Shown here one piece after another: positions 51,890-64,000 of a DNA stretch of 64,000 bases. A program made the position numbers and the translations under genes. The notes beneath the pieces were generated by a model that saw only the letters and a list, made by a program, of their open reading frames with translations, was not told where the DNA came from and searched no databases. The stretch's first letter is position 1; each line of letters starts with the position of its first letter. The DNA is taken from NCBI RefSeq assembly GCF_050947875.1, contig NC_134571.1, forward strand, positions 1,829,501 to 1,893,500, in the 5' to 3' direction. Origin of the DNA: Dermacentor variabilis (Eukaryota > Arthropoda > Arachnida > Ixodida > Ixodidae).

Positions 51890-54460
51890 ACATCACGCTG
51901 ACGACAGGGGTTTAGACAGGGTGTCAATAGAACCTTTTCAGATAAACGTTAGACAAATGTTCTGCCAGTGAGTGTCATTCCACAGCATATTGCAGGTTGA
52001 TGCTCTAGGCATGTTCTGTAGTCTTGAGTTTATTGCACTCCTCACAGTTCGGACTGTCTGTGTGGTGTAGGGTTTGGGTACCGTGGTCTTGAGTTGGGCA
52101 TCACACGAAGGGTCGCACCCTAGCCTATGCCACCAATGCATCTTGCAAGCGGATAGCTGGCCTATGCTATCAGGGCATCACACCTAGCCTCATCCATGCC
52201 ATCATCCGTACTTTCATTTGCATGACGAGTTGCTTGCTTGGTGAGGAGTATGTGGTCGAAAAGTTGGAGCGGAGCAACGGAGCAGGGGGTTTATTCACAT
52301 GGGAGAATTAAGGCAAACTTATCTGCAGTAAAGGCAAACTTGTACTTGTAGGATTTGCGAGCACAACACATTTTACATCGTCGTACACAACTGCATCATT
52401 CTCGGAGCACACCACATTCTGTCTAAGCACTCCTGTCAGCACATAAAATGACTTCCTAAATAGCAGTTGTATTTCCCAGATCGCCATGCCAGGGAAACAG
52501 TCAAAGACGTAATATTGTCATCGTTCAATCCGGTGGTTTGTATGCTCTCGCAAGACACCGCTTTCAAGGAGGAGAAGCACCGGCACTGCCCCTAAGATGA
52601 TGATTTGGACAGTCCCAGCATGAATTGTCCCAGCAATGATGGGGAGAAGGGAACACAACACAAACCTGCCAGAAGGAAAGCCGCTGCCCCCCCCCCCCCC
52701 TCCCCAAAATGCCCGACTGCTTCATGACTGGCTTGATGGGTTGGCATGATGCATAACCCTTGGCGTCGCCACTTAGCACTCTTGTGTGTGGTAGGTTTGG
52801 TTGGTTTGCTGAACAAGCATGCACCCTTTTTTCATCTCCTTTTTGTGGGACCATTCGCAGAATTCCTGGGATGCTACACCCTTATGATGAACACTGACAA
52901 TTCACCTGCACCTTAAAAAGCACTTAGTCTCCAAAGACGGCTTCACAGTGGCATCACAGGCAAGTTGCTTGAGCAGAACAGATGCGCCCCCTTCTGCAGG
53001 TGTGCCTTACTTGACAGAACTACTGTGTTCACGCTGGCTCAGCGGAAGACTGTCTATGTCATCATTTCAATGGCGCCGACATCCGCCCTCTGTATAGTGA
53101 GTGTGTTACAACTGTTAGTGGACAGGTACGCTTATGGCATTCTGCCAGGCGGCCAGGTGCATTATAATGCTCACACGAGAGTGGGAACACTACGCAGAGT
53201 TTATTCAGTGATAGCCTTTTTAAAGCCGTTATCAAGCAGCTATGCTACGTGTGCTGACGTCATGGCAAACGCGGTTTTCCTGATTATCACTTTCACTTTG
53301 TAGCACTTTGTAGACGTGGGTCCTAAAACTTTTTTGCATATGTTTGGGTGAATCTTTAATAAACTCCACTGTCTGGGGTAATTTTTCGTGCTGATTTCAG
53401 ATCTGTGATTAGATTTTTGATAGCTGTAGCAGTTAAAGAAATATTGAGGTCTGAAATCAAATTAATTTCAAACTCATTACGGGGCTTTTTGATGATTCCA
53501 TCTTGCTTAACCAAATACTAAATGCATGACACCATTGCTAAAGACCTACTGTAGGGGGTGATGCTATTTTTATTCATTTGGAAGCATTTTGCAGACAAGA
53601 AAACAATCTTGCATTTATTATGAACATATTTTTCTAATTAGCAGCGATTACTATACCTGAATGTAATTTTCACGACAGTGCAAGAGTAATGAAAATAGCA
53701 TCACCCCCCCAGATCACTTCAATACGAATAAAATGATACCACCCTTGTCATGTTTGGCCAAAAGCAACCCAGAGAAAATGCCTGTTAGGCGGAGTACAGT
53801 GTGCAAAAACATCGAACTGAAATAAACGCATTTGAAGTTTCAAACAAATGTAGCTTTTGCTGAAGGGAATCTACAGCAATACAAATGGCACCGTTTTGAA
53901 GCTCTATGTTTTGTAAGAATGGCCATACAAAATGTGTGACTGCACACACTCAAAATAATTGCACACTGGCCACTGAATTAGCACAAGAAACTTTATTAGG
54001 CATTATGCTCTACAAAGAGCATGGTACCTGGTTTTCAAACCGAGGTGCAGAACTCTGTGTGGAATGAATATAGTTCCAGTGTTGTACCTGCAGGCTTCCT
54101 GATTGATAGCAGTCTCCATTACAATCAGTGAGGCATTTTTTCATTTGGTAGAATTGACCATGTTACTGAATGAAGGCTCTGAGTGCACGTAGCCTTCCAA
54201 GTCATCTTCACCTGACAATGGCTGTGGAACTTAATAGAACGCCATTGATAAATGAATTTTGTCTGAAGTGCACAGGAACGTTACATATACGTGTGCCTGG
54301 CAAAGGCTTAAGATCAGAGAGCCAGTGATAGATATGCAGCTGCTAGGTGCTTTCCAGAATTGTACTTTTGTATGATGCCTCGATAACTTCTGCAGCCAGA
54401 TGTTGTGCCAGCCCAGAAGGCCTAGTGAACAGAGCTCATGATGAGGTTCTCTTTATGAAG
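51890..54460. other. Non-coding stretch, no gene seen
   Basis: AT-rich DNA with a C run near 52690. The only structure found is the small inverted-repeat element at 53548-53712. Probably intron of LARP1 or flanking DNA. Confidence 0.4.
53548..53712. mobile_element. ~165-bp MITE
   Basis: Inverted ends GGGGGTGATGCTATTTTTATTC and GAAAATAGCATCACCCCCCC (about 23 bp). Non-coding interior. Confidence 0.7.
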
Positions 54461-54539
54461 GGGGGGGGGGTACGATAGGTATTGTTACTACCTATCGTGA
54501 CAATATGATCATAGAGTGAACGCGCAATATGCTTGGTTG

Positions 54540-55250
54540 CGGGTCAGAGGTGCCGACGCGCGAAATGCCTAGACGCGGGCTCAAGGAGTCGACACTCGAT
54601 GCGCTTATTCATGCAGTCCGAGGTGCTGACGCGCGAAATGCCTAAACACGAGGATTCGACACTCGATGTTCTTATTCGCGCACTCCGAGGTGCCGACGCG
54701 CGAAATGCCTAGCCGCGAACTCGAGGAGTAGACACTCGATGCGCTTATTCGCGCAGTCCGAGGTGCCGACGCGCGAAATGCCTAGACGCGGGCTCGAGGA
54801 GTCGACACTCGATGCTCTTATTCGCGCACTCCGAGGTGCTGACGCGCAAAATTCCTAGCCGCGGGCTTGAGGAGTCTACACCCGATGCTCTTATTCGCGC
54901 AGTCCGAGGTGCTGACGCGCGAAATGCCTAGACGCGGGCTCGAGGAGTCGACACTCGTTGTACTTAGTCGCGCAGTCGGAGGCGCCGATGCACAACATGC
55001 TTAGGCATGGGCCTGAGATGTCCGTGCGCGATGTGCTTGATCAACGAGTCGGAGACTCCTATGCGCGAAATGCTTAGCCGAGGTACGAGGATTGCATGCG
55101 CGATGCGCTTGGTCACGAATTCCGAAACACCGTGTGCTGAAAGGCCTAGCCGCATGTCCGAGGATTCCGCGCACGAATCTTGGTTGCGAAGTCCGCGTCG
55201 CCGATTATCGGAATACTTTGCCGTGGGTCTGAGATGTTCACAAACGTAGA
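54540..55250. repeat. Satellite/minisatellite, ~73-bp unit, about 9-10 copies
   Basis: The motif GACGCGCGAAATGCCTAG recurs at 54555, 54628, 54695, 54768, 54841, 54914 and (diverged) 54987, with spacing of 73 except one of 67. More degenerate units continue to about 55250. The unit also holds GTCGACACTCGATGC and TTATTCGCGCAGTCCGAG. Confidence 0.92.
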
Positions 55251-56699
55251 GATTGGCCACGGTACTGCAATGTCCGCGTAGCACCCGTTTTGGCACGTCG
55301 AGATTACGGCGAGTAGACTTCCAGGCTCGTGAGGTGCAAAGAGCCGTGAAAGGGCCGAGCAGACGACGCGAGCGCCGGACCAATGGCGAACCGCTCTGCA
55401 GTCACGTGGCAGGCGCGGCCAATCGCAGACTCCGGCACGACCTTCAATCGTTTGCTTTTTGTGTGCTTGTTTCTGTTCGGAGGAGATAGTTGAAGCGGCA
55501 AATTTGATGACGGAGAAGCGTGCGTCTAATTGTCGTACAAAAATCCCTCACGTGACCTGATCCTAGGTGCCTAGGGACAGCATTGTTTAGGGATTTTTGA
55601 GAAGGCGCGATGCTGGCGCCGAGCGACGCCGTGGGGTGTTCGTCCTCGGCTTATCGTTCTCTGGACCGCGCGTTGCTCAACATTGGCTCATGTGATTGTA
55701 CGTGCGTTGCTTGTGTGTTGGTTGTACGTTCTGTGTTACTTGGCGGAAAGACGTGAGTAGTGGTGGTGCGGCAGTGCGGCTTTGGCCTCGGTGAACTCTG
55801 GCAGTACAGAATCTGCGTTGTGTGACCCGTGCTTTCTAGAGAACCAGGCGGTGGTGACGATTGAAATATCGAAGTGGCCTAGCGCCTCGGCAGCGAAGTT
55901 CAGCGAACCACGATGTGGCGTCGCCGTGTCCGACTTTGCGTAACGGACATCGAGGGATGTGCTGCTCGCTGCAAGTCATGTAAATGCAACTGCGTCGACA
56001 GCCCACTGTTCAGCGCTGAATGTGTGTTTGGTGTGCTGTGCTTAAAACGAGTGGTGCAGCCGTGCAGCGGGGGTGGCTGAGGAGCAGAGTGGCTTAGGGG
56101 CTCCGTTTGCGCGTTCACAGACATGTGCTTACGTCTTGGTATCATTAGCGGCTGTCTCGAGACTGTGGTGTGCTAGCTCCTTGCCTAGTATCAAGTTTAC
56201 GACGCTAACACACAGCATGTTCACGTTTTTCCGCGCTATATGTCATTTGCATGACGGCCGAGTTGAAAACGAGACATATGTCTGTGTTCTTTGCATTTGT
56301 GTGTTGTAAATTACTTTCTATTGTGGAAGTTCTGGGAGTCTTATTACGCAAGGAGTGCGAACGTAAACATAAACACGTGTGTCTGAAATTTTGAATTACC
56401 CATAATACCCTTTACGACTGATAAGTGGGCTACACGGTCTGTGTGAATCAGCTACCGTATGTTGCGATGCTCTTCCGTGTGGTAGACTGATGCATGGTGC
56501 GCGTTTATTTCTGTACTGTTGTAAAAACCATTTGTTTATTCACTCAATACAAATGTACGGCTTCTTCGCCGCAGTACATTTTAGTTACGCGGTGAAGCAT
56601 ACTAAAAGTGGGAGGGGGCCGCTATCAGCCAGCATAGTATGTCCACTTAGGCGACCTGAGAGGCGGAGGGTTCGCGAGTGTATGATTAAAGAACTCTTG

Positions 56700-59600
56700 C
56701 CCCTTTTCACTTTTAGTATGCTTCACCGCAGTACATTGCTCAGGCTTCACCGCGAAAAATTAGTGTATTGTGAGAAAGATAATCCTAAAAAGCCTAATTA
56801 TGCAAAGTTTCTATTGTAGCTTGCTACACTGCAATACAGGGGTGTAAATAAGCATCGTGCAGTAAAGCATACTAAGAGTGGAAAGGGCACATAGGTTTGC
56901 TCATTATCTTCAATTGTGATATAATTTGCAAGTGCATCTGTGCTCGTGGTAAGCTTCATTGAAAATTCTTTGTACATTACAAATTCATATTGCAGGGAAG
57001 CTTACTAAAGCACATTCGCCATTATGGTACGTGTTATTCACCTTCAATATAGGAGGAGCGCAATGCGCATTCTTGCCCCTGCTTTTGGCTGGACTGCACA
57101 TGCTCTTTGAGAATTGATTCATTGTTCATAAGTGCACTGGTACTTTAAACTGGAGGGCTCAAGTTAATATGGAAGCACAATTTTTATTAAAGGGACAACA
57201 TGTTGCCGAGATGGTTGCAGCACAGCTTTCTTTTTTCTTCCTGGCACCTTTTCTACTTGAAGCTTCCATTGCAGTGTTTCAAACCTCTTTGAACCAGCAC
57301 ATAGTGTATATAAAAATTGGACACTGATTGGGAACATCACCTAAGTACATGCCTATCTATAGTAAAAAGATGTAGCACGACCAGACAAAACAAAAGAAGG
57401 GCGTGGGCTGTAGCAAATACTAAGTGTTAAATGGTGCTTTATCCTTTCCCTTGAGTTTTCTGTTTTTGTGCTTTTTATGGATCCTCCACAGTAACCATGC
57501 GAGTGGAGAACTTGAGCTTGTTGGTTTCAAGTCTCGTGGTTGTTACTAACAGAACAGTGTGATAAATGAACAAGGGCTTGGAGGCATTAGTTCACCTTGC
57601 TTGCATCATGGTGCTGCTTCATAAGCACGGTGAGCATCCAGGCCAACTAGGAAGGGAGGTTCGTTGCAATTGCTTCTGAACTTTATTGCCACCAAACCAA
57701 CAGTGCTCTCAGTGACAGCTTTTGGACAGTAGAATGCTTGCACCCAGCAAAGTCTTAAGAAGGAAGCATTCAAGATGTGCAAAATGTGCTTTTGAAGCTG
57801 GCAGCATTACTGAAGGGGCTTTGCCCATCTGCCCTCTTTATGGATACACAAAGATGATTTCCTCATTAAGAGGGATTGTTTCAGAGGTCGTTACATGGCA
57901 ACAGTGTTGGGTGTTTAGTAGCTTGTCTTTGCCCACTGTTAATAACCTGTTCCTTCTCCAGTGCCCTTGTGAAATGCCTACTTTTTGGACACAATGTGCT
58001 TTCCATGCATGCATGCATTTTTAGCTTGTAAAAACGTCTATTACCCCTTGCCTCAAGCTGGTCCTTGCTGATGTCACCCGAGAAGGCATTGGGGAGTATG
58101 GCGATGTACACTTACAAAACACTGTTGATACCAGTGAAACCAAATTAATGGAGCAGCTGTTCTTTTTTTGTCCACTCCATCCTTGTTAGTTACAATGAGC
58201 AATGTCCGAACAGAAGGCATATGTAGTTGGTTGTGCATAGCCTGCGCACTAAGGCTTGTTGGCATGTTATGACATTAGCACAGTGTTTATATGTAAAAAC
58301 CTTCTAATGTGTTGATGACTTCCTTCTCTTTATCATACTTTGCCTGATGGAGCCAGCAAGTGGGTCAACCAGATGTTCAACTGGCTTCCCACTAGTTTTC
58401 CCAGAGTCTCCTTTACCACGGTGCTGCTCATAGATATGTTTTCTTGACCTTGCACTGCACTTCAACCATGGCCACACCTGCTAAACCTATAGCATGCAAT
58501 CAAAAAAGTGCTATACATCATGTTGCTCCAAACTCGTGACATGTGCTACAAGGCCTTGAGGAACACCCTCATTTATTTACGCCCTCATCATACTGTACGA
58601 AGCTTCGCATGATAAGTGCGAGAATTAACATCTACTGGTTTTTCAGTGTTATTCCTGTCCAGCTTGCTGAAAGCTATCCTGAGTGTTTCAAAAGCAAACG
58701 ACCGCTGCTGGACAAGAAGTGCTTAAAACAAGGGTCACTATAACCACATGTCACACGAAATGAAAAAGGCCACTGAGTATACAGGCGGTTTACTTCATAT
58801 CCAACAAGCTTGGTTCTCCCTTTGCTAGTGAATGAACTCAACTTGCCCCGAATACATGGCCTGTGACAAACTATGTGCCAGATGCTGTGTCCCCTGCAAA
58901 GCTGAAGATGTGTACGAGATCCCGACACCCTGCAGCGGCTTCTACACTGGGCAAACAGGCTACTATAAAAACGACTGCCTTTACTAGTAACATGAAAACG
59001 GGCAGAAATTTGGCTATTCATTGGGCCCAACTGCAGGTGCAAGCCACTCTTCCACCAGATGTGTGTTGTTCGTAGAAACTGGAGCTATACAAATGCAGAT
59101 AAAAACAATGATGTTTGAAAGTAGTAGAGTTGAACTATATTCTGCACAAGCAGTGCTATCTGCAGCGCTGGTACCTTATAGCCACAATTCATGGCTGCAC
59201 CACCATGCAAAGGCACTATTCTTGAATTATTAACTTTTATTTATTTATGGTGGCCGTATATTGCAATTACATATCAACCACATTGTGTGCAGTATGGTTA
59301 AATGTCAATTATGATAGCCATTCCTAATCTGAAATGCAACAAAAGAGCAAATATAGGTAACAAATTGCAATTCAAAGAGACAAAAGACAACCAGTGCACA
59401 GAATAAGTGAAAGACTTCCTTTTATTGAAAAAGAAATGTCACATGTGTGATGCCACCAGCAGTGGGTAGCAATCTTTCAAGCTTGGGTGAAAGAGGCAAA
59501 ACTTGGCAAAATGCTACAATCGCGCTGTAAAACGGCCTTGGACACAAAAAACCGACATCAAATTGTACAGAATGAAAGGGCGAGACTCCGTCTAAGAACA

Positions 59601-61038
59601 GTCTATGGCACAACATACTTGAAATGGTGTAAAAAATGTTGACATGCCCTACCCATAAAGAAAAAGCAACAAACACAGAAAACACGCCTTAAAATGCAAT
59701 GTGCAAAGTCTGAAACCAAGAAAAAACAACCCGAAAAAGGTTTCGCTAAGTCTTCCAACGATTAAAATTGTCAAACTGTATCATCACTTCTTAATGAACC
59801 TGCACAGCTGAAAAGGAAGGAAGGAAAGTCCAATAGCAGGGCTGCAGAAAATGTCACCGAACAAGTATACTTTGCTTACCAACGATACCTGTGGTTTAGT
59901 TGTGGTCTGTGTATAAACTAATTGTGTATAAACTTTTCTTGTTTAGGATGGTTTAGCGGATAGGGAAAAAATGACCATAAGAGCACCAGGTGTATGCATA
60001 GTCTACGCACAAAAAGCCACTGCTTTCTTACTTTTTTTTCTCTCTACTACAATTCATGAGTTTTAAGTGCCTTAATAGCACTGCTAACATCCTACTGCAA
60101 AACACAAATTTGGGCAACTTGTAGCATAAAGAAAATTGCAGTTTCACTCATAATGGGAAACAATGATGCAGTAGCTGGTGAAATATGCACAGGAGGCTCA
60201 CTTCATGCAGTGTTTGTTGAAGTGAACACTTGCCAATGCAAGTCAGTAAGATCCTTAAAAAAGTAAAATAAGAGTCGTATTTATTTGTGGGAGTTGTGCC
60301 TCACAGTGTTAACGTGGAAAGACTAGGCTTTTCTTCCTCCTCTTTCATATCCGGACTTAGCCACTGATCTACACCAAAACAACCCTTCAGCTTCTTACTG
60401 GTGAATTCGTTTTGGTTTTCTCAAATCTATATTTGGGCTAGCCATTGCTAGGTCTTGCGCTTTGCTTGAGGAAAACAAGACACCAACAGCTCTATCCAGT
60501 AAATCTGAGAAGCCAAGCACTAGAAGAAGATTAATGAAGCAGGTGCACCCAATCATTGTCATTACAAGAAGAAAATTTAACATAGGACTGCCTTCACAAG
60601 TGGGAAGGTGATGTGCAAGAGCTTGAAGGTGTGGATGCCAGCTCTATATACAGTACGCAGACATTGAGCAGGTGTTAGCCAATCATGGCACCTGTTGGCT
60701 AGATCATGCTCTCCGGGATCAGTATTCACCGCGACTGAATCTTCAGCAGAGTGGCTGAAATGTAGAATTGTGGACTGCTACTCTTTTAATCATATGTTTG
60801 AATGCTCGCAGCACAATGAGAACTTTATTTGCAATATTCTAGCAAGAAATTCGGGAATTCCAGTGACACCACCAGTAACATCAGAACAACCGGGGGAGTT
60901 CGCCCATAGCAGCTATTGCTGTAAAAAAGAAGACTGGCATAAGCACAAGAATTGAGATGGGCATACTACATGCCTTTGTGGTAGTGGTCCACTACTTTGG
61001 TGCTACAGTTAATGATCTCCACTGTCACTGGACATAAT
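56700..61038. other. Interior of the Mutator-like element, no transposase seen
   Basis: AT-rich, stop-dense on all frames. The only recognised item is a Penelope-like relic at 58905-59060. Confidence 0.55.
58905..59060 (+). pseudogene. Penelope-like GIY-YIG nuclease relic
   Basis: Plus-strand codons DVYEIPTPCSGFYTGQTG, then after a frameshift HENGQ / NLAIHWAQ, line up with VVYNLPLSCGKKYIGQTG and FLAIHCRD at 8375-8520. Two stops and a frame change make it a relic. It lies inside the Mutator-like element, so it was either captured or inserted there. Confidence 0.65.
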
Positions 61039-62228
61039 AAGAGTTCTTTAATTATACACTCGCGCGCCCGCCGCCTCTCAGATCGCCTAAGTGGACATAC
61101 TATGCTGGCTGACAGCGGCTCCCTCCCACTTATAGTATGCTTCACCGCGTAACTAAAATGTACTGCGGCGAATAAGCCGTACATTTGTATTGAGTGAATA
61201 AACAAATGGTTTTTACAACAGTACAGAAATAAACGCGCACCATGCATCATTCTACCACACGAAAGAGCGTCGCAACATACGGTAGCTGGTTCACACAGGC
61301 GATGTAGGCCACTTATCAGTCGTAAAAGGTATTATGGGTAATTCAAAATTTCATCACACATATGTGTTTATGTTTACGTTCGCACTCCTTGCGTAATAAG
61401 ACTCCCAGAACTTCCACAATAGAAAGCAATTTACAACACACAAACGCAAAGAACACTATATGTCTCGTTTTCAACTCGGCCGTCATGCAAATGACATATA
61501 GCGCGGAAAAACGTGAACATGCTGTGTGTTAGCGTCGCAAACTTGATACTAGGCAAGGAGCTAGCACACCACAGTCTCGAGACAGCCGCTAATGATACCA
61601 AGACGTAAGCACATGTCTGTGAACGCGCAAACGGAGCCCCTAAGCCACTCTGCTCCTCAGCCACCCCCGCTGCACGGCTGCACCACTCGTTTCAAGCACA
61701 GCACACCAAACACACATTCAGCGCTGAACAGTGGGCTGTCGACGCAGTTGCATTTACATGACTTGCAGCGAGCAGCACATCCCTCGATGTCCGTTACGCA
61801 AAGTCGGACACGGCGACGCCACATCGTGGTTCGCTGAACTTCGCTGCCGAGGCGCTAGGCCACTTCGATATTTCAATCGTCACCACCGCCGGGTTCTCTA
61901 GAAAGCACGGGTCACACAACGCAGATTCTGTACTGCCAGAGTTCACCGAGGCCAAAGCCGCACTGCCGCACTACCACTACTCACGTCTTTCCGCCAAGTA
62001 ACACAGAACCTACAACCAACACACAAGCAACGCACGTACAATCACATGAGCCAATGTTGAACAACGCGCGGTCCAGAGAACGATAAGCCGAGGACGAACA
62101 CGCCACGGCGTCGCTCGGCGCCAGCATCGCGCCTTCTCAAAAATCCCTAAAGGATGCTGTCCCTAGGCACCTAGGATCAGGTCACGTGAGGGATTTTTGT
62201 ACGACAAATAGACGCACGCGACGGAGAA

Positions 62229-62985
62229 ATGCGCTTTCCAACGAGACCAAGATGGCGGCGCTCGGTTGCGCCATTCCAGAGATATTGTAACTTGAAAAAC
62301 GCGGTTCCTTTTTTATTTCCGCGAAAGTTTTCGCCACCTTGGCTGATAAAACAAACTTTTTAGAGCACTTCTACGTGGTTTATATGGATGGTATTCTGGA
62401 ATGAGATACAAAAAGATTTATGGAAATTGAAAATCTGATTTTCAAAAAATTGATTTTTTGGCCATTTCTCGCTATGTAAAACCCGCATCCCCCTTTAAGG
62501 GTGGACACGGGTCTTAGAGACCAAAAATAGCGGAAAAATGAGTTTTCTGAAAGTGGCACTTTCGTAATATACATACACTGCAGCATGTTCTGACCAAGTT
62601 TCCTGCATCATGGATGAATATTTTAGCCGCTACATCAGTTTATCTAACAGCTGCGAGCTATATTTTGACAGAAAGAAGCATAAAAAGGGGGCTTTTTTCA
62701 TGTCACGCCGCTGCTGAACAACCTGTGCTGTCGTGGCCATCTTGGTCGCGTTGGAAAGAACTACTTCTTTTCTTCAATTTCCCGCCACATTTTCGTTTGC
62801 CCCCCTATTTGCTATTTAGAAATACCGCACAGAAAAAAGTCCCAGCCTGCAACCCCATTCGCCCATTCAGTGCAAGTGACAAAATAAAGTCCTGTGATTG
62901 GCTTAGGCTACTGGCATCGTCTACTGCGGCGTGCGGACACGCTTGAAAAGCGAACCGCGATGCCACTTTGAAAGCCACTAGCGTA
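62229..62985. other. Upstream region of the Mutator-like transposase, no gene seen
   Basis: AT-rich sequence with no recognised feature between the 6.7-kb element and the transposase relic. Confidence 0.4.
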
Positions 62986-62995
62986 GTGTGTACTT

Positions 62996-64000
62996 ATGTT
63001 GGAATGTCGGAAGTTTGCCACTCGAAACAAGTTGGGCAAGAAAAAAAAGCGAGCGCGCTACAACTTTGAAAAGTGCTCCGACCCTGCCAAAAAACATAGC
63101 GATGACCACCCACCGGCGGTTGCAAGTGAAGGCTGCGACGCAACGGACCTGGCTCGAGAGCGAGCCAGGCCTAACGATGTCGCCGGCCAATAGTGATCGC
63201 AAGAGCAGCATTCAGCACGACACAAAGATGGTGCAGCCAGTGGAATTGCTCCAATTGCAGAAGCAAGCAAGGGAAAACCTCGAACAACTGGCGGAAACTG
63301 TGGCAACGAAGTGGAAATTGAACATGTGTACAAGCTTCAACGACTGTGCAGACGGGCTGGCGGAGATGGAGTCACGGTTTCATGTTATCAGTGCGGAAGT
63401 GATAAGCGCTTTGGTCTCGTGTCTAAAGTGCAGTCCCTGTGGCGGCTTTATGACTTTTGATTCAGAGGAGCTAGAATACAGCGTTGCTGTCAAGTTTCTC
63501 GCCCTTTGTGAAAACTGCGATGATGTTGTTTCTGAGTGGAGCTCGCCCCCGCATGAGAAACAGCAAAACAGCCCCGTCATCGTCAACCCCATTGTAGTGA
63601 ACATTCTCGCCGCTCGTGCGATGGTTAGCACTTTTAATTGACAAACGGCGATGAATGACGTTTTTGCTGCAATGAACATCTCGCATCATGGCCTTCATAA
63701 CAAAATGTGGCAAGGCTATCTCAAGCAGAAGCTGGCGCCGGTGGCATCGTCCGCTGCCCAAAAGCTGGGGTACGTGTGCGCTATCAGTGAAGTCATTGTA
63801 TAATGACTTGAAACTTGCGAACTCCGGGAACATAGCGGTATTCTACAATGGCTCGCGGATGATGCGCGGCCATTCGTTGCATATCGGAGTCGGCACGTTC
63901 ATCGAAGTGTTCAACAGACTTGTGCTTGACTATGTTGTCCTGAGCAACTTCTGTGCCGGGTGTGTGCGCGCCCCGAAAACTAGTGACCTGGACTACCAAG
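62996..64000 (+). pseudogene. Mutator-like transposase, broken and cut by window end
   Basis: The frame of 62996 opens MLECRKFATRNKLGKKKKRA (basic N-terminus). Coding sense moves near 63170 to the frame of 62988: CLKCSPCGGFMTF and KFLALCENCDD (Cys-pair finger), NPIVVNILAARAM, then a TGA at 63639-63641 followed in frame by MNDVFAAMNISHHGLHNKMW. After another shift, from about 63815, come NIAVFYNGSRMMRGHSLHIG and LVLDYVVLSNFCAGC. These match Mutator-like transposase domains of arthropods. In relatives the block reads DGTW; here the catalytic Asp is Asn (63847-63849) and the Trp is Arg. Confidence 0.8.

Larger units (their letters stand above)
55518..62219. mobile_element. Mutator-like element with ~1.18-kb terminal inverted repeats
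   Basis: Arms 55518-56698 and 61039-62219 are near-identical inverses; one 81-codon stretch reads identically in both. Termini GCGTGCGTCTA...TTGTCGTACAAAAATCCC. Perfect 9-bp duplication gacggagaa (55509-55517 and 62220-62228). Long arms plus a 9-bp duplication are typical of Mutator-like elements. No transposase is seen inside, so the copy is non-autonomous. Confidence 0.85.

Noticed and set aside
54540..55250. Regular repeats considered as a CRISPR-like array
   Set aside because: Units are contiguous 73-bp tandem copies without unique spacers, in a eukaryotic genome.
51890..55500. Further LARP1 exons (La module)
   Set aside because: Scanned for La-module and DM15-like codons on the plus strand; none convincing.
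55900..56145. 81-codon minus-strand ORF, repeated at 61592-61837 on the plus strand
   Set aside because: Identical only because it lies in the two inverted arms; no domain, and GC-rich arms readily keep frames open.

Overview
The window looks like nuclear DNA from an arthropod, most likely a hard tick (Ixodidae). This is inferred from a Ruka-like tRNA-derived SINE, RTE, CR1, I-type and Penelope-like retroelements, P-type (THAP) and Kolobok-like transposons, GT-AG introns, and the near absence of long intact ORFs. No bacterial features, CRISPR arrays, rRNA genes or intact tRNA genes were seen.

One host gene is recognisable: LARP1 (La-related protein 1) on the + strand. First coding exon 35085-35397, a 32-nt exon 40039-40070, then exons at 50495-50545, 50607-50724 and 50783-50839. 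All splice phases agree, and the gene continues past the part I can read (the La module is not visible).

Most of the rest is nested mobile DNA. Positions 1-4490 hold a decayed I-type retrotransposon. Positions 4638-20359 can be read as one ~1.3-kb TIR element (called the CATAGAG family here) split by a P-type element, a full copy of its own family, a CR1-like retrotransposon and smaller insertions. The P-type element itself carries an RTE, which carries a SINE and a Penelope fragment. Positions 20533-34935 can be read as a second, ~620-bp CATAGAG copy split by three P-type elements (X, Y, Z). These hold a hAT-like MITE, a THAP-bearing TIR element, a Kolobok-like THAP element, another CATAGAG copy and several tiny palindromes. 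This second stack ends about 150 bp upstream of the LARP1 start codon.

The LARP1 introns hold an intact 624-bp CATAGAG copy, Kolobok-like and other MITEs, Ty3/gypsy integrase fragments, a solo LTR with a central palindrome, and a stray THAP exon. Beyond the last visible exon are a TTAA-flanked MITE, a ~73-bp satellite, a 6.7-kb element with ~1.18-kb inverted arms and a 9-bp target duplication (Mutator-like), and a broken Mutator-like transposase running off the window end.

The most unusual signal is a set of 15-42-bp palindromes made only of CATAGAG termini, each flanked by an 8-bp target duplication. Four of them keep exactly 17 nt of the left end. That is what P-element-type excision (17-nt staggered cuts) would leave behind, and it suggests the CATAGAG family is a P-superfamily MITE.
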